Below, in pieces: positions 28,588 through 36,521 of a stretch of 36,521 nucleotides of DNA. Numbering within the stretch: position 1 is the first letter of the stretch; the number at the start of each line of letters is the position of its first letter. The stretch lies in NCBI GenBank assembly GCA_947481595.1, contig CANKHC010000008.1, positions 1 through 36,521 of the forward strand. The letters are read 5' to 3'. The DNA comes from Fidelibacterota bacterium. Lineage in GTDB: Bacteria; Pseudomonadota; Alphaproteobacteria; Rhodospirillales; Rhodospirillaceae. The notes under the pieces are model-generated. The model worked only from the letters and a program-made list of their open reading frames with translations. It ran no database searches and was not told where the DNA came from. The position numbers and the translations under genes were made by a program.

Positions 28588-29457
28588 ATGCCCCGGATGT
28601 TCAGCTTCTTCGACGTGTTCCCGGCCGTTGAGCGCATTGAGGTCGTCGATGTCGGTGCACTGCCGCTGCCCGGTGTTGAGGAAATCTACGCGCCGCTCAT
28701 CACATCCGAACGCGGACGCCTGACCGCTTTTGAACCGAACCCCGAAGGCCTCGACGCCTTGCGCGGAAAGTTGGGCGAACCCCATCGCTTCTTTCCGCAT
28801 GTCATCGGATCGGGCGAACCTGCGACCTTCCACGAGGCCGAAGCGCCGGCGTGCGGATCGCTCTACCCGCCCAACGAGCCGCTGCTCAACTTCTTCCCCG
28901 ACGTTGCGCCGTTCATGCGTCTGCGGAACACGCACGCCGTCGAGACCAGGCGGCTGGATTCCATCAAGGAGATTGAGCGCATCGATTTCCTGAAGCTGGA
29001 TGTGCAAGGCGCCGAGCTGGATGTGCTGAAAGGTGCTGGAGACCTCCTCAAGGACACGCTCGTCATCCTGACGGAAGTGGAGTTTCTGCCGCTGTACAAG
29101 GGCCAGCCGCTCTTCGCCGACGTTGACACCTTTTTACGCGGCGCCGGCTTTCAATTTCATGTGTTTGGAACGCTCGCGCGCCGGTTTGTATGGCCGCTTC
29201 AAACAACCGACGCGTCCGTCTTAGGCCTCAACCAGACCCTTTGGGGTGATGCCATGTATATCCGCGACCTCACCACGCTTGGCGACCTGCCTGTCGCGCG
29301 GCGGATGATGTTGGCAGCACTCATGCATGAACTGTGCGGATCGGTTGATATCGCTTTGCTGATTTTGCAATCGTTGGCCGAGCCCGGAGCAGGCCCTGCT
29401 GTCGAGGCCTACCGCCAGCGCGTACTTAACGAGGTTTTGAACGTCAGGCGGTCTTAA
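28588..29457 (+). CDS. FkbM-family methyltransferase
   Basis: This 289-residue protein has a Rossmann-type SAM site ([12 protein letters not shown] with acidic RLTAFEPNP) and the FkbM hallmark [19 protein letters not shown]. The family transfers methyl groups, usually to oxygen on sugars or polyketides, but the substrate here is unknown. The last 80 residues, after [10 protein letters not shown], are helical and not clearly part of the catalytic fold. No good ribosome binding site precedes the ATG at 28588, which is 19 bases after the crotonase gene, so translation may depend on the upstream gene. The stop overlaps the end of the convergent folD gene by three bases. Confidence 0.85.
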   Translation: MPRMFSFFDVFPAVERIEVVDVGALPLPGVEEIYAPLITSERGRLTAFEPNPEGLDALRGKLGEPHRFFPHVIGSGEPATFHEAEAPACGSLYPPNEPLLNFFPDVAPFMRLRNTHAVETRRLDSIKEIERIDFLKLDVQGAELDVLKGAGDLLKDTLVILTEVEFLPLYKGQPLFADVDTFLRGAGFQFHVFGTLARRFVWPLQTTDASVLGLNQTLWGDAMYIRDLTTLGDLPVARRMMLAALMHELCGSVDIALLILQSLAEPGAGPAVEAYRQRVLNEVLNVRRS

Positions 29458-30362
29458 GCGCGCGGCGGCAGGCGCGTGGGCACCGGCACGTCGCTGATCC
29501 CGTGCTGCTGGCAGCAGGCTTTCAGCGTATTCAGCATCAGGCAGACGATGGTCATGGGCCCGACGCCGCCCGGCACCGGCGTCACAGCACCCGCGACCTT
29601 CACCGCCTCGTCGTAAGCCACGTCGCCCACCAGCTTGTCTTTGCCGCCGGGATTAGGCACGCGCGTGATGCCGACGTCGATCACCACCGCGCCGGGTTTG
29701 ATCCAGTCGCCGCGGATCATTTCGCGGCGCCCGACGGCGGCCACCAGGATATCGGCGCTGCGGCACACCGCCGGCAGATCCTTGGTCTTGGAGTGCGCGA
29801 TGGTCACCGTGCAATTTTCATTGAGCAGCAGGTTGGCCACCGGCTTGCCCACCAGGTTGGAGCGCCCGACCACGACCGCATTCTTTCCGGTCAAGTCGCC
29901 GACAGCTTCCTTCAGCAGCATCAGGCAGCCCAGCGGCGTGCACGACACCAGGGCCTCGCCGCCGTTCAGGAGGCGCCCGGCGCTCTCGGGGTGCAGGCCG
30001 TCGACGTCCTTGGCCACGGAGGTCGTCGTGATCACTTTGAAAGTATCGATCTGCTTGGGCACCGGCATCTGCACCAGGATGCCGTGGATCGCCGGATCGT
30101 CGTTCAGGCGCCGCACCAAGGCCAGCAGGTCAGCCTCGCTGGTTGAAGCCGGGAGGTTGTGCTGCACCGAATGCATGCCAAGCGCGTGGGCCATCTTCTG
30201 CTTGCTGGCGACATAGACCTGGCTCGGCGGATCTTCGCCCACCAGGATGGTCGCGAGGCCAGGCACGATGCCGTGTTTGCTTTTCAGCTCGCCCACCGCC
30301 TTGGCGATGCCCTCTTTGAGCCGCGCCGCCGCTTCCTTGCCGTCGATGACCGCTGCCGTCAT
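29454..30362 (-). CDS. folD: Bifunctional methylenetetrahydrofolate dehydrogenase/cyclohydrolase
   Basis: The 302-residue enzyme interconverts 5,10-methylene-, 5,10-methenyl- and 10-formyl-tetrahydrofolate with NADP. The first signature, with the catalytic lysine, is [18 protein letters not shown]. It is followed by [13 protein letters not shown], the NADP site [17 protein letters not shown] and the C-terminal [15 protein letters not shown]. The length is normal. The ATG overlaps the stop of the upstream DUF167 gene (ATGA), linking it to yggT and DUF167 in one operon on the - strand. Confidence 0.97.
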   Translation of the reverse strand: MTAAVIDGKEAAARLKEGIAKAVGELKSKHGIVPGLATILVGEDPPSQVYVASKQKMAHALGMHSVQHNLPASTSEADLLALVRRLNDDPAIHGILVQMPVPKQIDTFKVITTTSVAKDVDGLHPESAGRLLNGGEALVSCTPLGCLMLLKEAVGDLTGKNAVVVGRSNLVGKPVANLLLNENCTVTIAHSKTKDLPAVCRSADILVAAVGRREMIRGDWIKPGAVVIDVGITRVPNPGGKDKLVGDVAYDEAVKVAGAVTPVPGGVGPMTIVCLMLNTLKACCQQHGISDVPVPTRLPPRA

Positions 30363-30664
30363 GTCCTTAACCCTTCCGCGATGGCGGCAAGTGCGGCGGG
30401 ATCGCCCTGGACCCGCAGTACTTTGCGCCGATCGGTTTCGCCGTTCACGACGGCGACGCTGCTTTTAGCAACCTTGAATGTTTTCGCCAACAGCGCGCAG
30501 ACGGCGGCGTTGGCTTTGCCTTTATCGGCGGGCGCGGTGACGGCGATCTTAAGGGCAAAGCCTTCCGGCGTGGGCATCACCCCAGTGACGGCATCACGCG
30601 AGGCTTTCGGCGTCACGCGCGCGGTGATGACCAGACCGTCTTTATCGGCGCGAAAGAAGCTCAA
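30359..30664 (-). CDS. DUF167/YggU-family protein with TTG start
   Basis: The 101-residue protein is recognised by [36 protein letters not shown] and [17 protein letters not shown], the core of the DUF167 (YggU) family, whose function is unknown. The frame is open upstream inside yggT, but that part is the out-of-frame shadow of yggT. The natural start is TTG at 30664, which overlaps the yggT stop (TTGA, 30661-30664). It ends by overlapping the folD start (ATGA). YggT and DUF167 genes are commonly adjacent in proteobacteria. Confidence 0.88.
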   Translation of the reverse strand: MSFFRADKDGLVITARVTPKASRDAVTGVMPTPEGFALKIAVTAPADKGKANAAVCALLAKTFKVAKSSVAVVNGETDRRKVLRVQGDPAALAAIAEGLRT

Positions 30665-30963
30665 GCCGCCAGGGCGATAATGACGCGGCCGATGACCAGC
30701 TGAAGGAACAGGATGATCAGGAACAGGATCACCGCCGAGATGTCGACATTGCCGAAGGACGGCACGCGGCGGCGGATCGGGCGCAAGGCCGGCTCGACCA
30801 GGCCTTCGAGGGCGCGGCCGATCATGCTGACGAACTGGTTGCGGGTGTTGACCACGCCGAAAGCGACGAACCAGCTCAGCACCACCCAGATGATGATCAC
30901 CCACTTGTAAAGGTCGAGGGCGACGCTCACGACTTGCAGCAGAGGAATCAGAACCGTGTTCAT
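30661..30963 (-). CDS. YggT-family membrane protein
   Basis: The 100-residue protein starts at ATG 30963 (MNTVLIPLLQVVSVALDLYK). A longer frame from 31029 has no family similarity upstream. Two hydrophobic segments are seen: VVSVALDLYKWVIIIWVVLS and, near the end, AVILFLIILFLQLVIGRVII. Between them lies the YggT motif EPALRPIRRRVPSFGNVDIS. The family has been linked with osmotic shock resistance and cell division in some bacteria; the role here is unknown. It is the first gene of the yggT-DUF167-folD operon and divergent from tRNA-Ala. Confidence 0.9.
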   Translation of the reverse strand: MNTVLIPLLQVVSVALDLYKWVIIIWVVLSWFVAFGVVNTRNQFVSMIGRALEGLVEPALRPIRRRVPSFGNVDISAVILFLIILFLQLVIGRVIIALAA

Positions 30964-31069
30964 AACGGCTACCCTACTGAGCCAACCGGACCCGCGCAAG
31001 GTGCCCCGAAGCCGCAAAACAATCATCAAAACAGGCTGTTACCCTACATTCACGCAGCCATGCTTCGCC

Positions 31070-31098
31070 TTGACTTCCCGGGCCTTTCGACCCATTCT
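31070..31098 (+). promoter_or_regulatory. Likely tRNA-Ala promoter
   Basis: TTGACT (31070-31075) is followed after 17 bases by CATTCT (31093-31098), 45 bases before the mature tRNA. The -35 is good and the -10 is weak. A short GGCCC/GGGCC hairpin lies in the presumed leader. Confidence 0.4.
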
Positions 31099-31142
31099 CC
31101 GGCCCGTTTTGCGGGGGCCCAACCTTCCGCATGGTGTGGCTC

Positions 31143-31218
<76 letters not shown>

Positions 31219-31231
31219 CCCACATAAAATG

Positions 31232-31256
31232 ACGCGCCTTCACGGCGCGTTTTTTT
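31232..31256 (+). terminator. Intrinsic terminator after tRNA-Ala
   Basis: ACGCGCC (31232-31238), loop TTCAC, GGCGCGT (31244-31250) with a run of seven Ts starting at 31250. It begins 14 bases after the tRNA. On the opposite strand the same stem is followed by CATTTTATG, so it may also slow transcripts coming from the lipoprotein gene, which ends at 31264. Confidence 0.88.
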
Positions 31257-31263
31257 ATCTCCG

Positions 31264-32283
31264 TTATTTCGCTGCGCCGAAGGAGGCGATGACGTTGACG
31301 CTTGGCCCCGTCAGCGCGAGCGAGCCCGCTGCTTCCGCCGCCCCCGGACCGTAGAACGCACCGCCGAAAGATCCGCTGCTTCCGCTGATGTTGATCCCCG
31401 GGCTGCCGGGCGGAAGGTCGATCGCCGCCGCCGCGCCGGTGAAGCTGGTGCCGCTGATCGTACCGCCCGAGAGCCGGATGTCGTTGACGCTGCCCGTAAC
31501 GGCCGCCGCCGGGGTGAGGTACTCGATCACCCTCGTCGCCGTGATGCCGCTGACCCAGCCGCTGATGGTGTTGGCAGAGAAGTCGGCGGCGAGCGAGACG
31601 TTGCCGTCCCAGGAAAAATTGCCTCCACCACCGGCAAAAGCCGCGAAGCCGGTGGCTTTGCCGAGATAGGTGGCGCTGCCGCTCGCCGGTCTGTCGCCCG
31701 CCGCCGTGGGAATGCCGCCGGCGAAAACTCCTTGGACATGGCGGGGGAAGATGAAGTCATAGTTGGCCCACACGCCGTAGGTGGAATAGTTCAACGATGT
31801 TTCAGCCCCGCCGGTGACGACCACGACAAAGTTCGCGCGACCCATGCCGAGACCAATGCACCGCACGCATACTGAAGTGGAATGCGAACCAGCGTTGCTG
31901 CGGGACAAATCGATCACCGCGTCGGACAAGCTGTACGGCGTCAGGTTGTCAAATTTATAACCCGACGGCGGCACCGGAGCGGCGTTGAGGCTTCCTTCGC
32001 CTTGAAAGGACATTCCCATCGACTCCAATCCCGCGTGCGGGGTGAAATCAATCACGTGACCCGAGGGCAACGTGCGCATGGTCAGCTGCGCCGGTGGCTG
32101 CGGCGGCGCTGGCGGATCGGGTGTGTTGGGAGTCGTCGGGACGGACGGCGTTGTTGGCGTTGCGGGCGTCACCGGATTGAGCCCGCTCGCGGACGGGATC
32201 GCGCTTGAGGACGAACAGCCGGCCAGCAACAGCGCCAGAATCGACGCCGCGCCAAAGTTTGGAAATGTCTTGGATTGGATCAT
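31264..32283 (-). CDS. TbpB-like beta-barrel lipoprotein
   Basis: The protein has 339 residues from ATG 32283, with AGGA 5 bases upstream; an in-frame TTG at 32295 would add four. The lipobox ALLLAGC gives a lipidated cysteine at about residue 23, followed by SSSS and a Pro/Thr linker ([20 protein letters not shown]). The C-terminal 150 residues have the layout of the transferrin-binding-protein B barrel domain: [44 protein letters not shown], then [20 protein letters not shown] and a final [14 protein letters not shown]. This domain is shared by surface lipoproteins that bind transferrin, heme proteins or other ligands. The ligand is unknown. A CVRC pair lies mid-protein. Confidence 0.8.
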   Translation of the reverse strand: MIQSKTFPNFGAASILALLLAGCSSSSAIPSASGLNPVTPATPTTPSVPTTPNTPDPPAPPQPPAQLTMRTLPSGHVIDFTPHAGLESMGMSFQGEGSLNAAPVPPSGYKFDNLTPYSLSDAVIDLSRSNAGSHSTSVCVRCIGLGMGRANFVVVVTGGAETSLNYSTYGVWANYDFIFPRHVQGVFAGGIPTAAGDRPASGSATYLGKATGFAAFAGGGGNFSWDGNVSLAADFSANTISGWVSGITATRVIEYLTPAAAVTGSVNDIRLSGGTISGTSFTGAAAAIDLPPGSPGINISGSSGSFGGAFYGPGAAEAAGSLALTGPSVNVIASFGAAK

Positions 32284-32364
32284 GGGTTCCTGCAACCAGG
32301 CCCCATGCCCCGCCTCGTGTGTTCGGGCGGAAACTAGATTTTTTGCGCCGGCAAATCAATCAAC

Positions 32365-33756
32365 TCAAAATTTCGTTGTCGCGCCCTTTCCCGCCACCAC
32401 GTCGCGGACACGCGCCAGCACGCCCGCCCAATCGCCGGGCTTTTCCTGGCGTATGAGCGAAACGCTCGGATACCAGGGGCTGTCGCTGCGTTCCAAAAGC
32501 CAACGCCAGCAGGGATCGAAGCACAGAAGCACCGTCGTCGGTTTGCCCAAGGCGCCGGCGAGATGTGCGGTGCTGGTGCAAACCGTGATCACTTCGTCGG
32601 TCAGTTCACAGAGTGCGGCGCTGTCGCTGAAGTCTTTGAGTTCATCGCCGAAATGGCGGATGTCGGGGCGTGCGCGCAACGCTTCGAGATCCGCTGGGCG
32701 CACGTCCTTTTGCAGGCTGATGTAGTCGAACCCCGGCGGCAGCGCGGCGGCGAAGTCCTTGAGGACGATCGAACGGTTGGCATCGTTGGCTTGGCCGGCG
32801 TTGCCGCTCCAGGTCAAACCAATGCGGCGGCGCGCCTTGGCCCCCAGCCGCGCCGCCCAGGCCGCGACCTTGGCAGGATCGGCTTTAAGGTAATGTGGGG
32901 AAGCCGGGATATTCTTGAGCGTGGTCTTGAAGGCGAAGGGCAGGCTGATAAGCGGCGCGTGGACGTCAAGCCGCGGCAATTCGTCACCTCGTGCGATGGT
33001 GGCGCTCACGCCGGGCAATTGTTTCAGCAGAGGAACCAGCGCCTTCTCGACTTCCAGGATGACGGTGGCGCCGCGCGCGGCCACCAGCGGCGCATAGCGC
33101 GCGAACTGAAGGGCGTCGCCATAACCTTGTTCGTTGTGCAGCAGGATGGTTTTGCCTTTGATGTCTTCACCGCTCCACTGCGGCGGGGCAAACCCGCGCT
33201 GCGGCAGGTTCAGCCAGCCGCTCTCCCAGCGCGCCTCGTAGTTGGCAAAACCCTCCGCGTAGTTGCCGCGCTGCAATTGCAGGATGCCCAAGCTCACGCG
33301 CACATCGTGATCGATGGGCGCCAAGTGCAAAGCTGCGGTCAGGGCATCGTGCGCGATATCCATCCGGCCGGTTTTCAAGGCAACGGCCGCGTCGTTCTTC
33401 AGGCTTTTGGCCCAGTTGATGATCGCGGCATCACGGTTGCTATGGGCGCGCGCCATCTGCGGATTGAGCGCGATGGCGGCATCCGCCGCGCGAATGGCTT
33501 TGGCGAAGGCGCCGCTGGCCGTCAGTGCGGCGGCGAGGTTGCTCTGCACCAGGGCGTCGTTAGGATTGAGATCCACGGCTTGGCCGATCAGCCCCGCGCC
33601 GCGCTTGGCGTCGCCCGCCTGATAGAGGATCAGCCCCAGCAGATGCAGCGCACCGACATTAAACGGCTCGCGCCGAACAATCTCTTCGCACAGGGCTTGC
33701 GCCTCGGGCGCGCGACCCTGCTGGTAAAGACTTGCGGCTTCTTGGAAGGTGCTCAT
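32365..33756 (-). CDS. TPR protein with glycosyltransferase-9-like C-terminal domain
   Basis: This 463-residue protein has two parts. Residues 1-190 hold about five tetratricopeptide repeats (EAASLYQQGRAPEAQALCEE, VGALHLLGLILYQAGDAKRG, LVQSNLAAALTASGAFAKAI and others). Residues 205-460 resemble the ADP-heptose/GT9 fold, with HNEQGYGDALQFARYAPLVA, RRIGLTWSGN, ANRSIVLKDFAAAL and CTSTAHLAGALGKPTTVLL. The combination is common in bacterial proteins annotated as TPR-containing glycosyltransferases; activity and substrate are not established. No clear ribosome binding site precedes the ATG at 33756, which lies 27 bases after the MFS gene. Confidence 0.85.
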   Translation of the reverse strand: MSTFQEAASLYQQGRAPEAQALCEEIVRREPFNVGALHLLGLILYQAGDAKRGAGLIGQAVDLNPNDALVQSNLAAALTASGAFAKAIRAADAAIALNPQMARAHSNRDAAIINWAKSLKNDAAVALKTGRMDIAHDALTAALHLAPIDHDVRVSLGILQLQRGNYAEGFANYEARWESGWLNLPQRGFAPPQWSGEDIKGKTILLHNEQGYGDALQFARYAPLVAARGATVILEVEKALVPLLKQLPGVSATIARGDELPRLDVHAPLISLPFAFKTTLKNIPASPHYLKADPAKVAAWAARLGAKARRRIGLTWSGNAGQANDANRSIVLKDFAAALPPGFDYISLQKDVRPADLEALRARPDIRHFGDELKDFSDSAALCELTDEVITVCTSTAHLAGALGKPTTVLLCFDPCWRWLLERSDSPWYPSVSLIRQEKPGDWAGVLARVRDVVAGKGATTKF

Positions 33757-33783
33757 GCGGATGTGAGAACGCGAGGCCGAGAC

Positions 33784-34980
33784 TCAAGCAGCATGGGCTT
33801 CCCGCAGCGGCTCGCGGATCGGCAGGTTGAACAGGGCCGCGGCGGCCGCCAGGGCGGCGTCTGCATACCACATCCAATCGTAGGAACCGAAATTGGTGAT
33901 GGCGAGGCCTCCCAGATAGGCGCCGAAGAAACCGCCGATTTGATGCGACACCAATGTCAGACCAAAGAGTGTGGAAAGGTAACGCGCGCCAAACAGCTTG
34001 TTCACCACCGTCGCGGTCGCCGGCACGGTCGCGAGCCAGGTGACGCCGAGGCCGGCGGCAAAAATATAGAAAGTCGTGGCGGTCTTGGGAGCCGCGAGAT
34101 AGGCCAAGATCAACAGCGCGCGGGCCGCGTACATCCCGAACAGCAAATTCTTCGACTGGAAGCGCGTGACACCCCAGCCGGTGGCAAGGCTGCCGACGAT
34201 ATTGGCCAGCCCGATGATCGCCAGCGACCAGCTCGCCACACCGGCGGGCAAGCCGCACAAGGCAATCTCGCCCGGCAGGTGGGTGACCAGGAAAGCGATG
34301 TGAAAACCGCAGGTGAGGAAGCCTGCGTGCAGCAGCAAATAACTCGGGTCGGCCATGGCGGTTTTGATCGCGCCGCCGAGGCCGCCGACGGGTGCTGTGG
34401 TGGGTGCGGCTTCCGCCGGGCGGCGCAAGACAAAAGCCAGCGGCACGACGGCAACGGCGGCGGCGGCGGTGAACCAGATGGCGCTCGTCCAGCCGAAGCC
34501 GGTGATCAGGCGCTGCAGGATAGGCGCGAAGACGAACTGGCCGAAGGAGCCGCCGGCATTGATCACACCGCCGGCAAATCCGCGTTTTTCCGGCGGCAGG
34601 AGTTTTGCGGCGGCCCCGATCAGGACCGAGAAACTCGCTGCCCCCGATCCGGCGGCCGCGATGATGCCGAGCGTGATGGCAAGCCCGGTGCCGGTCTGCA
34701 CAAAAGGTGTCAGGCCGTTGCCAAGGGCCAGGATCAGCACGCCGGCGATCAGCACCTTGCTGGGGCCATAGCGGTCTGCGATCGCCCCGGCGACGGGCTG
34801 TACCGCGCCCCAGGTGAACTGGGCGATGGCGTAGGCCAAACTTATGGTGGCGACGGTCACACCGGTATCGACACTGATCGGGGCGATGAACAGGCCCATG
34901 GACTGGCGCACGCCCATGGTCACCAGCAGCGTGCCGGTGGCGGCAAGGACGATCCACTCCCAGTGAATGTGTTTTGTCAT
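33784..34980 (-). CDS. Major facilitator superfamily transporter
   Basis: This 398-residue protein begins at ATG 34980 (MTKHIHWEWIVLAATGTLLV), whose first bases overlap the stop of the ABC permease (ATGA). Twelve hydrophobic segments can be followed. The loop between helices 2 and 3 has the MFS signature GAIADRYGPSKVLIAG, and LLPPEKRGFAGGVINAGG lies between helices 4 and 5. The substrate is unknown; the sequence is closest in look to the anion/organic-acid or drug-efflux branches. An MFS gene translationally coupled to ABC peptide permeases is uncommon and suggests import and export of related compounds, or simple operon accretion. Confidence 0.88.
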   Translation of the reverse strand: MTKHIHWEWIVLAATGTLLVTMGVRQSMGLFIAPISVDTGVTVATISLAYAIAQFTWGAVQPVAGAIADRYGPSKVLIAGVLILALGNGLTPFVQTGTGLAITLGIIAAAGSGAASFSVLIGAAAKLLPPEKRGFAGGVINAGGSFGQFVFAPILQRLITGFGWTSAIWFTAAAAVAVVPLAFVLRRPAEAAPTTAPVGGLGGAIKTAMADPSYLLLHAGFLTCGFHIAFLVTHLPGEIALCGLPAGVASWSLAIIGLANIVGSLATGWGVTRFQSKNLLFGMYAARALLILAYLAAPKTATTFYIFAAGLGVTWLATVPATATVVNKLFGARYLSTLFGLTLVSHQIGGFFGAYLGGLAITNFGSYDWMWYADAALAAAAALFNLPIREPLREAHAA

Positions 34981-35885
34981 CGCAGTTTCGGGTTCAAGGC
35001 ATCGCGCAGCCAATCCCCGAGAAGATTGACCGCCAGCGCAAGAAGCACAAGGGCAGCGGAGGGAAATAACGTGATCCACCACTCGCCGGAGAACAAAAAG
35101 TTGTTGCCGATGCGGATCAAGGTGCCCAGCGAAGGGGCCGTGGGCGGCATGCCGACACCCAAGAAACTCAGCGTCGCCTCGGAGATGATCGCCAGCGCCA
35201 AACCTAAGGTCGCCAGCACTATCACCGAGGTCAAGACGTTAGGCAGGATATGGCGCCAGACGATCACCGGCGCACTCACCCCCATGACACGCGCGGCGGC
35301 GACGTAGCCCAAGGTCTTCTGCACGGCGGTGGCGGCGCGCACCACGCGGGCATACTGCGGCCAATCCGCGATGCCGATGGAAAAGATCAAAACATAGATC
35401 GCCACCGCGTCGTGGCTCGCGGGCGGCAGCAGCGCCCGCGCCAGACCATCGACCATCAGGGCAATCAAAAGGGCGGGAATGGTCAGCTGCACATCGGCGG
35501 CGCGCATCGCCAGGGTGTCGATCCAGCCGCCGGTATAGCCTGCCACCAATCCCACCGCCACACCGAGCACGGCGGCGAAGGCCACCGCGGCCAAGCCGAC
35601 AAAGAGCGAGATGCGGCTGCCGTACAAGAGGGCCGAAAGCATGTCGCGGCCTTGATCGTCGGTGCCGAGTGTAAACCGCGCATCGCCCGCGTCGGTCCAC
35701 GCCGGCGGCAGAAGACTGTTGGCGAGATCGAGCGACGCCGGGTCGAAGGGATTCTGTGTCGCCAACAGCGGTGCGAAGGTCGCTGCGAGCACGATCAGCG
35801 CGGTGACGGCGGCAGCGAAGATCGCCAGCGGCGCCTTGCGGAAGCGCCGCCAGAGCAGCGGTTGAGATGCGCTGACGTCGCTCAT
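34977..35885 (-). CDS. ABC transporter permease, DppC/OppC type
   Basis: The protein has 302 residues from ATG 35885 (MSDVSASQPLLWRRFRKAPL), overlapping the stop of the DppB-type permease (ATGA). Features are the N-terminal OppC leader with one helix, the LGTDDQGRDMLSALLYGSRIS segment typical of DppC, and the EAA coupling motif AARVMGVSAPVIVWRHILPN. It ends with EATLSFLGVGMPP and LGDWLRDALNPKLR. Members import peptides, nickel or related solutes with a periplasmic binding protein and two ATPases, which are not in the window and are probably further upstream on this strand. Confidence 0.95.
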   Translation of the reverse strand: MSDVSASQPLLWRRFRKAPLAIFAAAVTALIVLAATFAPLLATQNPFDPASLDLANSLLPPAWTDAGDARFTLGTDDQGRDMLSALLYGSRISLFVGLAAVAFAAVLGVAVGLVAGYTGGWIDTLAMRAADVQLTIPALLIALMVDGLARALLPPASHDAVAIYVLIFSIGIADWPQYARVVRAATAVQKTLGYVAAARVMGVSAPVIVWRHILPNVLTSVIVLATLGLALAIISEATLSFLGVGMPPTAPSLGTLIRIGNNFLFSGEWWITLFPSAALVLLALAVNLLGDWLRDALNPKLR

Positions 35886-36521
35886 GCGGCGCTGGTCCGC
35901 AGCCGCGGGTCGAGCACGAGGTAGAGCAAATCGACCGCGAGATTGATGGCAACGAAAACAAAAGCCACCAGGAACAGATAGGCCGCCATGATCGGCACGT
36001 CGGCGAAGGACACCGCCTGGATGAACAACAGGCCCATGCCCGGCCATTGGAAAACGCTTTCGGTGACGATGGAGAAAGCGATCAACTCGCCCAATTTCAA
36101 ACCGATGATGGTGATGACCGGCAGCGAAGCGTTCCGGAGGGCATAGCGGGTGTTGATGGTGCGCTCACGCAGGCCCATGGCGCGCGCGGTGCGGATGAAA
36201 TCGGCCCCCAGGACTTCAAGCATCTCGGCGCGCACCAGCCGCAAAATAAAGGTCATCTGGAATAGGCCAAGTGTTATGGCCGGCAGGATCACGGCTTTCA
36301 GTCCAGAGGCGGTCAGATAGCCCGTCGACCACCATCCCAGTTGCACGACGTCGCCACGCCCGAAGGACGGAAGCCAGCCCAGCGTGACGGCAAAGAGGTA
36401 AATCAGTCCGATGCCAATGACGAAGGTCGGCAACGACACGCCTACGAGCGAGACCGCCAGTATCCAGCGGCTAACCCATGAGTCGCGGCGGATGGCGGTG
36501 AAGATGCCGAGCCCGACGCCG
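35882..36521 (-). CDS. ABC transporter permease, DppB/OppB type (partial)
   Basis: The frame stays open to the window edge, so the N-terminal third is missing. An internal GTG at 36439 is not a real start; the sequence before it (GIFTAIRRDSWVSRWILAVS) continues the family pattern. The visible 213 residues include SLPTFVIGIGLIYLFAVTLG, WLPSFGRG, the EAA motif TARAMGLRERTINTRYALRN and the DppB-type end FVAINLAVDLLYLVLDPRLR. It forms the heterodimeric channel with the DppC-type protein encoded next, whose start overlaps its stop by four bases. Confidence 0.95.
   Translation of the reverse strand, partial: GVGLGIFTAIRRDSWVSRWILAVSLVGVSLPTFVIGIGLIYLFAVTLGWLPSFGRGDVVQLGWWSTGYLTASGLKAVILPAITLGLFQMTFILRLVRAEMLEVLGADFIRTARAMGLRERTINTRYALRNASLPVITIIGLKLGELIAFSIVTESVFQWPGMGLLFIQAVSFADVPIMAAYLFLVAFVFVAINLAVDLLYLVLDPRLRTSAA

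Noticed and set aside
32563-35307. A 914-codon open frame on the + strand opposite the TPR/GT9-like and MFS genes
   Set aside because: It is antisense to two genes with clear family motifs, has low-complexity Gly/Arg/His-rich composition, and is the usual by-product of high GC content at third codon positions.

Overview
The window (about 36.5 kb, GC-rich) is an ordinary-looking chromosomal segment of an alphaproteobacterium. This rests on gene order (dnaA beside rpsT, then mutM, ubiE, ubiB, coaBC, dut and a moeB/thiF-type gene), on the codon usage, and on two intergenic palindromic elements of a kind I recall from alphaproteobacterial genomes. Genus-level placement is not possible from the sequence alone. 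Nothing looks like a prophage, insertion sequence, CRISPR array or integrated plasmid.

Layout. 1-1956 (+): end of a TPR protein, an SCO-type copper/thioredoxin-like protein, a YcgN-type cysteine-cluster protein and a YgjP-type metallopeptidase. 1903-5198 (-): a SleB-type cell-wall hydrolase, a 600-base non-coding stretch with hairpins, and a class A penicillin-binding protein. 5294-6803: a lysine-rich histone-tail-like protein (+) converging with an AlkC-type DNA glycosylase (-). 6815-6937: a hairpin-ended repeat. 6950-13391 (-): the replication cluster dnaA-dnaN-recF-gyrB. 13392-14000: non-coding region with a 15-bp periodic repeat. 14001-15271 (-): rpsT and mutM.

15384-21565 (+): ubiE, ubiB, coaBC, dut, moeB/thiF and rlmN, closely packed, covering ubiquinone synthesis, coenzyme A synthesis, dUTP removal, sulfur-carrier activation and rRNA/tRNA methylation. 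21562-22458 (-): a class A beta-lactamase with a Tat signal. 22629-26494 (+): two tandem, overlapping, equal-length (644 aa) TonB-dependent-receptor-like barrels with short plugs. 26589-29457 (+): argG, a crotonase-family protein and an FkbM-type methyltransferase. 29454-30963 (-): yggT, a DUF167 gene and folD in an overlapping operon. 31143-31218: tRNA-Ala(CGC) with its terminator. 31264-36521 (-): an oligopeptide-type ABC permease pair, an MFS transporter, a TPR/glycosyltransferase-9-like protein and a TbpB-like lipoprotein.

The most useful points for a second look are the tandem short-plug receptors, the Lys-rich tail fused to a ribbon-helix-helix-like segment, the covarying hairpin-ended repeat at 6815-6937, the TbpB-like lipoprotein downstream of a peptide-transport operon, and the 15-bp codon-phased repeat upstream of dnaA. 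I did not find convincing evidence of a wholly new system.
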